The notes under the pieces: generated by a model
What the model saw: only the letters and a program-made list of their open reading frames with translations
Told to the model about the DNA's origin: nothing
The model's database searches: none
Program-made: the position numbers and the translations under genes
NCBI RefSeq assembly: GCF_045528445.1
Contig: NZ_JBGQQU010000009.1
Coordinates: 1-64,000, forward strand
Length of the DNA stretch: 64,000 nucleotides
DNA from: Desemzia sp045528445
Lineage (GTDB): Bacteria > Bacillota > Bacilli > Lactobacillales > Carnobacteriaceae
Direction: 5' to 3'
In this document: piece after piece, positions 8,898 to 18,214 of the stretch
Numbering within the stretch: the stretch's first letter is position 1
Layout of the letters: every line of letters starts with the position of its first letter

Positions 8898-9479
8898 TTA
8901 TATTTCACCATACACAAATGGGTTTTCTGCTTCAAATTCTTTTAGCGTAGGATGTTTTGAATCTTTTCCAGACGTAATCGCTTTGTCAATAGGTATCGGC
9001 CACTTAATGCCCAATGCTGGGTCATCAAAAGCAATTCCCCCATCGGCTTCCGCATTGTAATAGTTATCACACTTGTATAAAAAATTAACATCTGGTGTTA
9101 AGGTCACGAACCCATGCGCAAAGCCTTTTGGCACCAAGAGTTGGCGGTGATTGTATTCCGATAAAATGTAACCTTCCCATTGACCATAGGTAGGGCTTCC
9201 CTTACGGATATCTACAATTACATCTAAGATAACTCCTGTGACCACACGGATCAGTTTTGTCTGAGCAGCTGCACCCTTTTGAAAATGCAAGCCCCGTAAA
9301 ACGCCTGGCTGTGTCGATAGGGAATGATTATCTTGAACAAAATCAAAATCGATGCCTGCGGCTCTAAAGTCTTCATCCGAATAACTTTCTGTAAAAAAGC
9401 CACGGTGATCTCCGAAAACAGCTGGTTCAAGCAATTTAACGTCAGTCAGTTTAGTTTTTGTTACGTTGATTTTCCCCAT
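8898..9479 (-). CDS. rmlC: dTDP-4-dehydrorhamnose 3,5-epimerase
   Basis: A 193-residue cupin enzyme for the third step of dTDP-L-rhamnose synthesis. DHRGFFTESY, the HSLSTQPGVLRGLHFQ segment with the catalytic His, and VPKGFAHGFV are the expected motifs; length matches the family. Its ATG overlaps the rmlA stop by one base (TAATG), so the two are translationally coupled. Confidence 0.95.
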   Translation of the reverse strand: MGKINVTKTKLTDVKLLEPAVFGDHRGFFTESYSDEDFRAAGIDFDFVQDNHSLSTQPGVLRGLHFQKGAAAQTKLIRVVTGVILDVIVDIRKGSPTYGQWEGYILSEYNHRQLLVPKGFAHGFVTLTPDVNFLYKCDNYYNAEADGGIAFDDPALGIKWPIPIDKAITSGKDSKHPTLKEFEAENPFVYGEI

Positions 9480-10351
9480 TACTGCACCTCATTCGCTAAG
9501 CGTAGCATATATTGACCATATTCATTTTTCTTTAAGGGTTGAGCTAGTTCAATCAATTGTTCACGCGTGATGTATCCCATGCGATAAGAAATCTCTTCTA
9601 AACAAGCCACTTTCAGGTTTTGACGTTTTTCAATCGTCTCAATAAACGTTCCTGCTTCTAAAAGGGATTCATGCGTTCCTGTATCCAACCAAGCATATCC
9701 ACGTCCCATAACTTCAACTTCCAGTGCACCAGCATCTAAATAAGCTTTATTAATATCTGTAATTTCAAGTTCTCCACGCTCAGAAGGTTGGATGTTTTTA
9801 GCGATTTCAACGACTTGATTGTCATAAAAATACAGTCCTGTGACAGCATAATTACTTTTGGGTTGAGCGGGTTTTTCTTCAATCGAGATAGCTTTCATCT
9901 GATCGTCAAATTCCACCACTCCAAAGCGTTCTGGGTCATGGACATGGTAACCAAAAACTGTTGCACCAGTTTCTTTCACAGCTGAACGTTGGAGTAGTTT
10001 AGACAATCCTCCACCATAATAGATATTATCTCCTAGAATCAAACAAACTGAATCTCCTCCAATAAACTCTTCTCCTATGATGAAAGCTTCTGCCAATCCA
10101 TTTGGTTGTTCTTGCACTTTATACTCTAAGTTCAACCCTAATTCTGATCCATTACCAAATAATTGTTGAAAGCGCGGTGTATCATCTGGTGTGGAAATGA
10201 TTAAGATGTCTTTTATTCCAGCTAACATTAAAGTTGACATTGGATAATAAATCATCGGTTTATCATAAATCGGCATTAATTGTTTCGATGTAGCTTTGGT
10301 CAAAGGGTACAGGCGAGTTCCGCTTCCGCCAGCTAATATAATTCCTTTCAT
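9479..10351 (-). CDS. rmlA: Glucose-1-phosphate thymidylyltransferase
   Basis: The 290-residue nucleotidyltransferase makes dTDP-glucose from glucose-1-phosphate and dTTP. GGSGTRLYPLT is the nucleotide-binding signature, QLMPIYDKPMIYYP follows, and ILGDNIYYG and EEKPAQPKSNYAVTGLYFYD are characteristic. The start MKGIILAGG is chosen because GGAGG lies 7 bases upstream and the length then equals the family norm; a frame 63 bases longer has no basis. It is the first of four rml genes. Immediately upstream is a relic and then a full copy of an IS4-family element, so the rml genes are physically separated from the rest of the capsule operon and may need their own or an IS-borne promoter. Confidence 0.95.
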   Translation of the reverse strand: MKGIILAGGSGTRLYPLTKATSKQLMPIYDKPMIYYPMSTLMLAGIKDILIISTPDDTPRFQQLFGNGSELGLNLEYKVQEQPNGLAEAFIIGEEFIGGDSVCLILGDNIYYGGGLSKLLQRSAVKETGATVFGYHVHDPERFGVVEFDDQMKAISIEEKPAQPKSNYAVTGLYFYDNQVVEIAKNIQPSERGELEITDINKAYLDAGALEVEVMGRGYAWLDTGTHESLLEAGTFIETIEKRQNLKVACLEEISYRMGYITREQLIELAQPLKKNEYGQYMLRLANEVQ

Positions 10352-10405
10352 TTCAATTCCTCCTCGTATAATATTAACAATTTTAAAATTAACATAAGTT
10401 TTATT

Positions 10406-10537
10406 TATAACCACTAGTGTTGCATTAAAAATTTAACTATTCCATGGCATAAAAAAATCCTTTATAATGGAGATGGATGACTTATCCAAGACCAATACAA
10501 AGGATCTACACATGGATAAGTATAAAACAAAAATGAC
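10406..10537 (+). mobile_element. 5-prime end relic of the IS4-family element
   Basis: The sequence repeats, in the opposite orientation, the transposase-start end of the intact element at 10539-11934: the CACTAGTGTTGCAT terminal repeat at 10412-10425, the ATCCTTTATA and GACTTATCCAAGACCAATA stretches, and the first codons of the transposase (MDKYKTK). It stops after about 130 bases, exactly where the intact copy begins. Confidence 0.75.
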
Positions 10538-10538
10538 C

Positions 10539-11934
10539 ATAAATCACTAGTGTTGCATAAATGTATTCTGAATAGTCTGAATTTTTATTTTTTGGAAAAA
10601 GACAAAAAAAAGGTAGGCTTACGCAAAGGATGACTATTTCCAGAAAAATTTTGCTTATTTAACTGATTCCATTACCATCCGACAACAACAATTTATTGTA
10701 GTTAAGTAGGCACTAAAAGTTCAATCCATTTCCCTGCGGGTTGAAACATAAGGTAGTGAAACAGCCGTTTAATTTGGAAAATAGAACTTCTAGTCTTTGT
10801 TTCTAACTTAATCAAATAGGTTAATAAGCTGGCAATCATGGCTAAAATCAATTGATTTATGACTCCCTCTTTGCTTCTCGAGAAATTTTTTTTGATTGTC
10901 ATATGCTGTTTAATATGTTTAAAGAACAGCTCTATTTGCCAACGTGATTTATACATCTCTGCAATTTCAGTAGAGGAACAGTCAAAACGATTCGTGATAA
11001 ACTGAAAATTTTTCCCTTTTTGATCTTGAACAGTCACCAAACGAAAGCGGGAAGTTAGATAATTCTGAGCACCTAATGCGACCATTTGGTCGCTGATAAT
11101 AGATTCACCTTTAGACACTGCTAATGTTTCCAAAACATGAACATTTGTATTCTTTTTAATTCTTGTCACAAAGAAATAGCCTTGCCAGTGCATGTTGTCC
11201 ATTCGTTCGAAATCCAGATAACCACGATCGAATATATAGGTCGCCTCAGGTTGATTTACTAACACTTCCAACTGATTTGTATCGTGTTCAATCGCGTTGG
11301 TTATTGTGAAATCATCCGGATAAAGATGTTCATTATCCATAAAACAGAGTCTTAAATGAAGCTTGACTCCTGATCTTGTTTTACGAAAATCAGCCCATCG
11401 ATAAAGATTTTTATTAAGCGGAAAGGTCGAAGAATCAATAAGATAAAGACTATTCCGTTTATTCACTGGCATTTTCTTTTGATCCTGACTGAGGAGCTGG
11501 TTAAAAATGGCTAAAAGAATTTCTGAATCCATTTTGGGAAGAACTCTAGAAAGCTGAGAATAACTGATGCTATCAATTCCAGTCTCTTTTTGAAGTTCTT
11601 TTGAAACAAAGGCAGTATCCATATCCCTAAAGCTTTCTTTCTCTTCATTGATTGCATGAAGAAAAATTTGAAGAGCTCGAAAGAAACTAAGTTTCTTCTG
11701 ATATTTATCAAAGGCAAATATTCTTTCAAAAATAGGACTCGATAATTTTTCTAACTTAATTGACGAAAACCATTTATTAAAAGCCGTATTTGTTTTATAC
11801 TTGTCCATATATAGGTTCCTTTATATTGGTCTTGGATAAGTCATCCGATTCTAGTATAAAGGATTTTTTTTTATTAGAAAAGGATATGCAAGCTTATGAA
11901 ACATATAATGTTTCATGCAACACTAGTGATTTAT
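10539..11934 (-). mobile_element. Intact IS4-family insertion sequence
   Basis: A 1396-bp element is bounded by perfect 20-bp inverted repeats at 10539-10558 and 11915-11934 (core CACTAGTGTTGCAT). It holds one full-length transposase gene. It sits within the capsule operon between wzx and rmlA. The outermost few bases of the repeats may include target sequence, so the exact edge is uncertain by a few bases. Confidence 0.85.
10702..11808 (-). CDS. IS4-family transposase
   Basis: The 368-residue DDE transposase shows the three acidic motifs: LIDSSTF (first Asp, about residue 124), YIFDRGYLDFERM (second Asp) and the family signature Y-x2-R-x3-E-x6-K in YKSRWQIELFFKHIK. No stop or frameshift is seen, so it may be active. 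ATG follows the imperfect ribosome site in AGGAACC. It is transcribed in the same direction as the capsule operon and might carry read-through into rmlA. Confidence 0.9.
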   Translation of the reverse strand: MDKYKTNTAFNKWFSSIKLEKLSSPIFERIFAFDKYQKKLSFFRALQIFLHAINEEKESFRDMDTAFVSKELQKETGIDSISYSQLSRVLPKMDSEILLAIFNQLLSQDQKKMPVNKRNSLYLIDSSTFPLNKNLYRWADFRKTRSGVKLHLRLCFMDNEHLYPDDFTITNAIEHDTNQLEVLVNQPEATYIFDRGYLDFERMDNMHWQGYFFVTRIKKNTNVHVLETLAVSKGESIISDQMVALGAQNYLTSRFRLVTVQDQKGKNFQFITNRFDCSSTEIAEMYKSRWQIELFFKHIKQHMTIKKNFSRSKEGVINQLILAMIASLLTYLIKLETKTRSSIFQIKRLFHYLMFQPAGKWIELLVPT

Positions 11935-12077
11935 AACATTTGTATACAGAGTAACTCATACTTTCAAAAATTAATTTTACTCTGATAAATTTTTTATACG
12001 ATAATTACAAATGGAACATTTTGATGAAATTTAAGTTGAGTATAAATCGAACTTTAATTCTTTTAAGATTAACTATT

Positions 12078-13568
12078 TCAGTATTTTCTTAATACTTGGA
12101 ACATAACACTTCTATAGAACAATAAATTTATGATAAAAATAACTGTTAAATACAAACCTGCTAATAACATAGCCAACATTATCCAATCAAAAAAGTTGCT
12201 TATTTGTACAAATCCAGAAGAGAATTTACCAATTTCTAATAATATTATAAAGGTAATGATATCCACTAAAAAATGTTTCACAAAATATTTACCAGGTCTA
12301 AAAATTATATTCTTTGATAAATATCTTACCAGATAAAGTGTGCGATAAACCATTGCACATATAGTACCAATCGTAACTCCTATTAACCCGAATTGATTAA
12401 CCATTAGAGCAGATAGTGTCACGTTAATTGTAGCTTCTATGATAGAGCTTTTTTGTGTCTGTTTATAGTGTCCTGCCGCTAAAACTAACATGTGGTACGG
12501 TTGCCTCAAACAATATAACACTTGTGAAACTACTAATAACAAAGAAAAAGTAGGAGCATAATAATTAATATCTTCTACACCAAGAGTGTAGATACCCACA
12601 AAAGAATTTATTAGAGCTGCTGTCATAGCAAATAAGAAAATAACAATTGTGTGATTTAGCCATTCTATTTTAGTAAAATAATTAGTCAACTCTTTTTTTT
12701 CATCGTTTGCTAAAAGATTTCCAAAGAACGGTTTTATACTCCCACTAAGAGACAAAATAATAGCTCTTAGTCCTTGCACAACCATATTATAAACTGAATA
12801 GACTGATACATTCTCTAGTGTGGAAAAAATCGATAATACAACAATATCGGTACTATTTTGAACGGTATATGCAATATGTTGAGCCATACCATTCCATTTT
12901 TGTTTTATAGGTTCACTGATGACTTTAACATTATAATTTATATTGTAATGCTTCTTTACGTAATAGTTTAAAAAAATTGGCCTTAATAAAAAAATTAAAC
13001 TTGTACTTAATTTAACCATATGAATTGATACACCATTAGTGATTAGTATTACACTTGCTATAATGTTTAGAATCACTGTTAAAATCTCTGATCCTAGTTG
13101 CACATACATACGTTGATCTGCGTTTAATAATAATTCATTAACCATTCCAAAATAATATCGAGCGAAAGTACTGATTGCCATAGATAATATTAGAATAGCA
13201 GTAGAAATATATCCAATATTTTCATTAACAAGCGATGGATAAAATAACATTAAAGCAATTACATAAACCACGATGAAAGTGGCTATCTTTTGAAAAAATT
13301 TTTTCGCAGAAACTAAAATCATACTAACTTGCTTTACGTTTTTTTTTGCAAGAGGCCAGTACAGAGCGGATTGTACTACTGAGCCTACTCCTAAATCCAG
13401 AAAAGTTATAACGCTTAAAAAATAACTAATTGATGAAACTAAACCATTTGTTTCAGATCCATAATACAGAAGTATTACTCTAGGAAGTATTAACCCACTT
13501 ATTACCACTACAAGTTGATTTAACAATGAAGTAACAGTATTTAATTTTAACTTTAATGTTCTGTTCAT
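12078..13568 (-). CDS. wzx: Polysaccharide flippase (Wzx-like, MOP superfamily)
   Basis: This 496-residue polytopic membrane protein has about 12-14 hydrophobic segments and the usual start of this family (LNQLVVVISGLILPRVILLYYG). It is expected to move undecaprenyl-linked repeat units from the inner to the outer face of the membrane before polymerisation. It is AT-rich like the other assembly genes. Between it and the next upstream gene of the operon lies an IS30 relic of about 1 kb, and just downstream is the IS4-family element, so the operon has been invaded on both sides of wzx. Confidence 0.85.
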   Translation of the reverse strand: MNRTLKLKLNTVTSLLNQLVVVISGLILPRVILLYYGSETNGLVSSISYFLSVITFLDLGVGSVVQSALYWPLAKKNVKQVSMILVSAKKFFQKIATFIVVYVIALMLFYPSLVNENIGYISTAILILSMAISTFARYYFGMVNELLLNADQRMYVQLGSEILTVILNIIASVILITNGVSIHMVKLSTSLIFLLRPIFLNYYVKKHYNINYNVKVISEPIKQKWNGMAQHIAYTVQNSTDIVVLSIFSTLENVSVYSVYNMVVQGLRAIILSLSGSIKPFFGNLLANDEKKELTNYFTKIEWLNHTIVIFLFAMTAALINSFVGIYTLGVEDINYYAPTFSLLLVVSQVLYCLRQPYHMLVLAAGHYKQTQKSSIIEATINVTLSALMVNQFGLIGVTIGTICAMVYRTLYLVRYLSKNIIFRPGKYFVKHFLVDIITFIILLEIGKFSSGFVQISNFFDWIMLAMLLAGLYLTVIFIINLLFYRSVMFQVLRKY

Positions 13569-13899
13569 TTTAATTTATAACCTACATTCCCTTCCTGCAG
13601 AAGCAAACACAGCATTCTCCAAGAATATTTGCCTCCACAAGTCTGATATATTGCAATTCCGTATTGATTATTACTCTCAATAGAACTCTTTCTCAACTAT
13701 TGTTCTACCCCGTGTAATAGACATTTCTCTTTTTTTGCTAAATGACTTGGTTTCATACCATAAGTAATTTACCCGAGAGAAATTATTATACAAACTTGAT
13801 ATTTCAAAACTTATTTTCCTAATTTATAAACGTATGCGTTCAAGCAAATATATTTAAACTATGTCGTCTATATTTATTTTCGCCGATTTTGAAATTAAA
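13569..13899. other. Intergenic stretch, no feature seen
   Basis: AT-rich sequence upstream of wzx without a credible frame, hairpin or promoter that I can support. It separates wzx from the IS30 relic. Confidence 0.4.
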
Positions 13900-14860
13900 C
13901 TAGACAGATAAAAAGAGCATTCGCTGTACACTCAAAATGTATTTTCGACCAAAGAAAACATAGGAATGATCACGGATGAACTGGTGACACCAGAAGCTTA
14001 TTCCCCCCCCAAAAAAACTCAGTTGCCAAAATAGCGACTTACCTTAAATGTTCTCAGACACAGATTTACAACATCATCCATTTCTTGAATAAAGCCATAA
14101 TGCTCTTGAATACTACCAACAGTACAAGAATGTTGTGAGCGATACAAAATTGTCTTTCCATAAGAACAACAAAGCTACATTAAAGAAAAAATAAGCAAAG
14201 GCTGGACACGTGATATCATTATTGGCCGCAACGAGATGACGATTGGCTCTTCGATGAAATCAAGCTGCTTATGAAAGTCAAAAGGAAACTTAATAGCCAC
14301 CAATAACCCAGTGGAAAACTGGGTTTTAAGCGAAATATTGCTGAAAGGGAAATCGCTTATTCCAACTTTCAAGAAGAGTTTAGCCATATTGCAAGGGACA
14401 CCATTGTTAGTCTCCAGCACAAGAGTGCTGTTATTACTTTAGTCGAGAGGCTATCAAATGTCGTTATCGACTTGAAGCTGAATGGACGAAAAGCAACCGA
14501 CATCGAAACCGCCTAGAAACAATGGTTTGAATCAATTCCCGGAAATTCATTTAAGTCCATCCCGTTTGACTGTGGGGGAAAATTCTCCAATTGAAAATCG
14601 GTAAGCAACCAGCACGATACCAACATTTGTCTCGCTGATTCGGGTATCTCTTCACGACGCGGACTAAATGAACATTCCAATGGTTTACTACGAAAAATGG
14701 ATAGCCAAAGGAGATGAATTTCAATCAAATGTTTCAAGAATTTGTAGCTTCGGTCGCCAACAAGCGAAACAATATTCCCAAAAAAATTTTGGATTATCAG
14801 AGATCCTTGGAAGTCCTTTTGAGGCACATAGACGAATCACTTTTGTTTAGCTTATATTGA
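13900..14860 (+). pseudogene. Decayed IS30-family transposase
   Basis: Fragments of an IS30 transposase can be read on the plus strand only by changing frames: SKGWTRDIIIGR, KLGFKRNIAERE, a segment with VERLSNVVIDLKLNGRKATDIE, CLADSGISSRRGLNE and the tail ending DYQRSLEVLLRHIDESLL. In-frame stops occur at several places, and a run of eight C at about 14001-14008 marks one likely slip. The integrase-core Asp and Glu segments are split between frames. It is opposite to the capsule genes and cannot make an active enzyme. Confidence 0.8.
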
Positions 14861-14871
14861 CAAACAAAATT

Positions 14872-15735
14872 TTATAAAGGAAATTTAATATTAGATTTTT
14901 TCTTTTTGAATTTTATTCCATCAATAATCCCTTTATAGATATTATTTAATTTACTTAATTTACTTTCATCAAAAAGCAAAATTTTGATTGCTTGCCTTAT
15001 AATATATGATTGAATAATTTGATTTTTTTTTTCAAAATTCATATTATATTCTTTTAATAGATAGATATGATTTCTTACAATATAATAATTTCTAAAAGAA
15101 CTATGTTTCATATAAAAAAACTTTTTCCCAAAGAAGGTTTTTTCAACAGTATCTCCAAATTCTTGAAAAAGAACTCCTTTATTGACTTTTAAAGTTTCAA
15201 TTTTATTTTTTCTTGCGCGTAAACAAATCTCTTCGTCTAGTGCGTCAATGAAATAATCTTCTCTAAAACCTCCTATTTTTCTAAAAATCTCAATTCTATA
15301 CATTGCTCCTGAAGTTATAACATGATCTACAATGTCTTCTGAAGCAGAATTAGGACAAGAGTACTTAGTAATTATCTGAGGACCATAAATGCCAATTCTC
15401 TGATTTTTGTCTTTGTTTTCTTCTATTGCTTTCATATATTCTTCGAAATTTAGCCAACGGCTATCTTGATCCATTGTCAATAAATATTCATAACTGTTCC
15501 CAAATTCACTTAATACGTTATTTATAGCAATTGGAAGCCCTATGTTCTCCCCGTTTCCTCTAAATACTATTTTTTTTGCATTAGTTTTTTGTCTTATTAA
15601 GTCTTTTGTGTGGACATCAATACTAGAATTTTGCCAAATTATTAATTTATCGATGTTACCAATATAACAATTGATATTGCTTATGAATTGATCAATATTT
15701 GGAAAATATAAGAACACTACACCTAATATACTCAC
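14872..15735 (-). CDS. Glycosyltransferase family 2, probable rhamnosyltransferase
   Basis: A 287-residue GT-A type transferase. LTMDQDSRW holds the DxD-like metal motif in the form DQDS, which is typical of rhamnosyltransferases of the RfbF/RgpB-like group; TSGAMYRIEIFRKIGGF and FIDALDEEICLRAR are the acceptor and catalytic-base regions. The start is GTG with AGGTGA 4 bases upstream. Given the rml genes in the same operon, transfer of L-rhamnose to the lipid-linked repeat unit is the likely task, though the sugar cannot be proved from sequence. Upstream lies wzy; downstream is the IS30 relic. Confidence 0.85.
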   Translation of the reverse strand: MSILGVVFLYFPNIDQFISNINCYIGNIDKLIIWQNSSIDVHTKDLIRQKTNAKKIVFRGNGENIGLPIAINNVLSEFGNSYEYLLTMDQDSRWLNFEEYMKAIEENKDKNQRIGIYGPQIITKYSCPNSASEDIVDHVITSGAMYRIEIFRKIGGFREDYFIDALDEEICLRARKNKIETLKVNKGVLFQEFGDTVEKTFFGKKFFYMKHSSFRNYYIVRNHIYLLKEYNMNFEKKNQIIQSYIIRQAIKILLFDESKLSKLNNIYKGIIDGIKFKKKKSNIKFPL

Positions 15736-15898
15736 TACATCACCTATACTTTAGTTTATTTCAAAAACATTTGTTTAACACTTTTTTAGACACATTATTA
15801 TACGGACTTTATCGATATTTTTAATTTCTAAAAAGAATGGCCGTTCCTAATAAATCAACAAATATAATTTCTTCGAAAGAATTTCTTTTGCCGACAAT

Positions 15899-17131
15899 TT
15901 ATAACTCAATATAATTTTTATTTTTATTATTAACTTTTATTTTATCTATGGCATACAAACAAAAATATATTATTAGGTTTATAACAACTGAAATGATTTG
16001 GCTTCTTCCAATCACAAAGGACCCTTTAAGCAAATATTCATATACATAAAAAATCATAAAAAAATGCCTCAACTTGAGTTTTCTTTTTCTCATAAGATAA
16101 GTTATAACAAAATTCAATAAAATCGAGTGAATAATTACACCTATTATTCCAAAATCAATATATGGTATTCCCACATATGTATAGAAACCAGCTCCCCAGC
16201 TTCCTCCAATTGTACTTTGAGGGTACTGGATGTTAACGCCAAACCATTCAAGTAAATTCCCAAATGAATATGTGCCGAGTGTGTGCGAATTTATAGGAAA
16301 AACACGTTCATTAAATATCAATGGAGACTGCCCAAGATATTCAATAATAGAGCTTAATGAGCTCTTATCAAGAGAAGTAGAACTTGAAAATCTATCTATG
16401 GTAACAGATAAGGCAAATATTAAAAAAATACTCCCTAAAATTACTATAAAAATTTTGATTTTTCGTAATTGCTTCTTAGAAATCGCCTTAGAAAAAAACA
16501 AAATAAAAGCAAAGAATAATAAGAAGAATTGATATATTGTTCCTCTGGATGCTGTTGCTATAGAAGTTAAGATTAATGGAATAATAATAGAAATTAACAA
16601 TAAACTTCTAGTTCGAGGTTTATAATCATTTTTTAGAAATAAAAAGTAAATAATTAAACAAATTAACCTAAAATAAACCAAATAATTTAAAGCTATTCTC
16701 TCTAATAAGTTATCATACAAAACAATTTTTTCATCGTAATAAAGATTTCTTTGTTCACTCCATTCACCCGACATAATTGTTTCCAAAAAACTTGGCAAAT
16801 CCATTGTTATAACTACTACTGCAAAAAATATATAGAGATAAACGAAATAGTTGTAAATCCTATAATATTTAACATTTAGCTTTGTAACTTTAAATTCATT
16901 TTTTAAATCTAAAAAAGGAAAAAATGTAATAATATATGAAACTAATAATAATAAATAGGGAGCTAAATTAATTTGTTGAAAATGCATGTAATTTTCTTTA
17001 AGAAGAATTACAGAAAAAAGACTTATTAAGAAATATTGACCTATTAAAACTATCCCTAATGAAGCTCTTTTTTTTACTACTATTAATAGCATAATAAACA
17101 GGACTATCGAATAAAAGATTGTACTAACCAT
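15899..17131 (-). CDS. wzy: Polysaccharide polymerase (Wzy-like)
   Basis: This 410-residue protein has about ten hydrophobic segments and little else in common with soluble enzymes. A long loop near residues 265-320 (SPLIFNERVFPINSHTLGTYSFG, taken in parts) lies between membrane helices, as in O-antigen polymerases, and the segment GAGFYTYVGIPYIDFGIIG is typical of oligosaccharide repeat-unit polymerases. It should join repeat units on the outer face of the membrane. It is the only candidate polymerase of the cluster. Sequence identity within this group is always low, so the call rests on topology and position. Confidence 0.75.
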   Translation of the reverse strand: MVSTIFYSIVLFIMLLIVVKKRASLGIVLIGQYFLISLFSVILLKENYMHFQQINLAPYLLLLVSYIITFFPFLDLKNEFKVTKLNVKYYRIYNYFVYLYIFFAVVVITMDLPSFLETIMSGEWSEQRNLYYDEKIVLYDNLLERIALNYLVYFRLICLIIYFLFLKNDYKPRTRSLLLISIIIPLILTSIATASRGTIYQFFLLFFAFILFFSKAISKKQLRKIKIFIVILGSIFLIFALSVTIDRFSSSTSLDKSSLSSIIEYLGQSPLIFNERVFPINSHTLGTYSFGNLLEWFGVNIQYPQSTIGGSWGAGFYTYVGIPYIDFGIIGVIIHSILLNFVITYLMRKRKLKLRHFFMIFYVYEYLLKGSFVIGRSQIISVVINLIIYFCLYAIDKIKVNNKNKNYIEL

Positions 17132-17179
17132 TTTTCACCTCGAGCATGCGATTCTTTTTATGTAATAATATAATCAAAT

Positions 17180-18199
17180 TTATTTATTGAATTTTACGAC
17201 ATATTTTAAAAGCATATTTGGATAGTAAAATGTATAAATAATTAATTTGACTGCTTTCTTATTGTTAAGTTTACTACATATTTTTTCGACGCTTTTCATT
17301 TTTTTTATAGTTCCTTTAGACAGTTTATTATTGCAAAACTCTAAAAATGAAACTTTTTGTTGAGAAGATCCATCAATCATTATTCTCGAAAACTGTAAAA
17401 TAAAAAAATTAGTAAAATCATTTTTATATTTTTCTGAATTTTGAATATCCGAAATACTATTCCACGTTTTATCAAACAAATATAGAGTAGAGTGAAACTT
17501 GCTATCAGAAATAAAGTCTGAAGAAATAGTATTACTAATACCTCTTCGATAAAAATAGTCAAAATCTTGATTCATCACAAAATTAAAATGTAATTTTTCA
17601 AAAATAATAGATAGTGCATAATCAAAGTCTTGATAAACGCTAATTTTTTCATCCCAATAAATTTTTTTTATTTTTTCCTTTACATAAATATTGTTCCAAA
17701 TCGAAAATGGGTAATTAGTAGATAAAAAATCAGATAATATGTCTCTAGAGATTGCTTCTCCCCATGTTTTTCCTCCAATATAATGTTTATTATCCTTTGT
17801 CATAACATAATTAGAACCTCGAAATATCGCATAATCACAATTACTATTTTTTTCCATGTACATAACTCTTTTTTCTAAAAAGGTATCAGAAAATAAGTCA
17901 TCTGCATCAATAAAAATTACATATTTGCCTTGAGAATTATCTAATCCTATATTTCTACAAGTTGGTGCCCCTTTTGGCAATCTCTCTCTATGAAACAATT
18001 TAATTTTATTATTAGTTTCCCTTGCCTTTTCAATAATATTAATAGTATTGTCGTTAGAGCCGTCATCAACAAATAAAAATTCGTAACTTCTATAAGTTTG
18101 TCTGGAAATACAGTCTATTGTATCTCTCAAATATGATTGAGCGTTATATACAGGTATTATTATAGAAACTAATGGCTGTTTCTCACTTGCGTAAGTCAA
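17180..18199 (-). CDS. Glycosyltransferase family 2
   Basis: A 339-residue GT-A transferase: VSIIIPVYNAQSYL at the N-terminus, EFLFVDDGSNDNT with the nucleotide-sugar Asp, and VIFIDADDLF with the metal-binding DAD motif. A C-terminal extension of about 120 residues ends with a basic amphipathic region that could touch the membrane. The start appears to be TTG at 18199, 12 bases after AGGAG, because no ATG precedes the conserved N-terminal strand. It follows the WbsX-like gene by 15 bases. Donor and acceptor are unknown. Confidence 0.85.
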   Translation of the reverse strand: MTYASEKQPLVSIIIPVYNAQSYLRDTIDCISRQTYRSYEFLFVDDGSNDNTINIIEKARETNNKIKLFHRERLPKGAPTCRNIGLDNSQGKYVIFIDADDLFSDTFLEKRVMYMEKNSNCDYAIFRGSNYVMTKDNKHYIGGKTWGEAISRDILSDFLSTNYPFSIWNNIYVKEKIKKIYWDEKISVYQDFDYALSIIFEKLHFNFVMNQDFDYFYRRGISNTISSDFISDSKFHSTLYLFDKTWNSISDIQNSEKYKNDFTNFFILQFSRIMIDGSSQQKVSFLEFCNNKLSKGTIKKMKSVEKICSKLNNKKAVKLIIYTFYYPNMLLKYVVKFNK

Positions 18200-18214
18200 A
18201 ATATTATCGTTCTC

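Noticed and set aside
14175..14850. Open frames of 60-104 codons on both strands
   Set aside because: They lie within the decayed IS30 transposase and make no independent protein sense.
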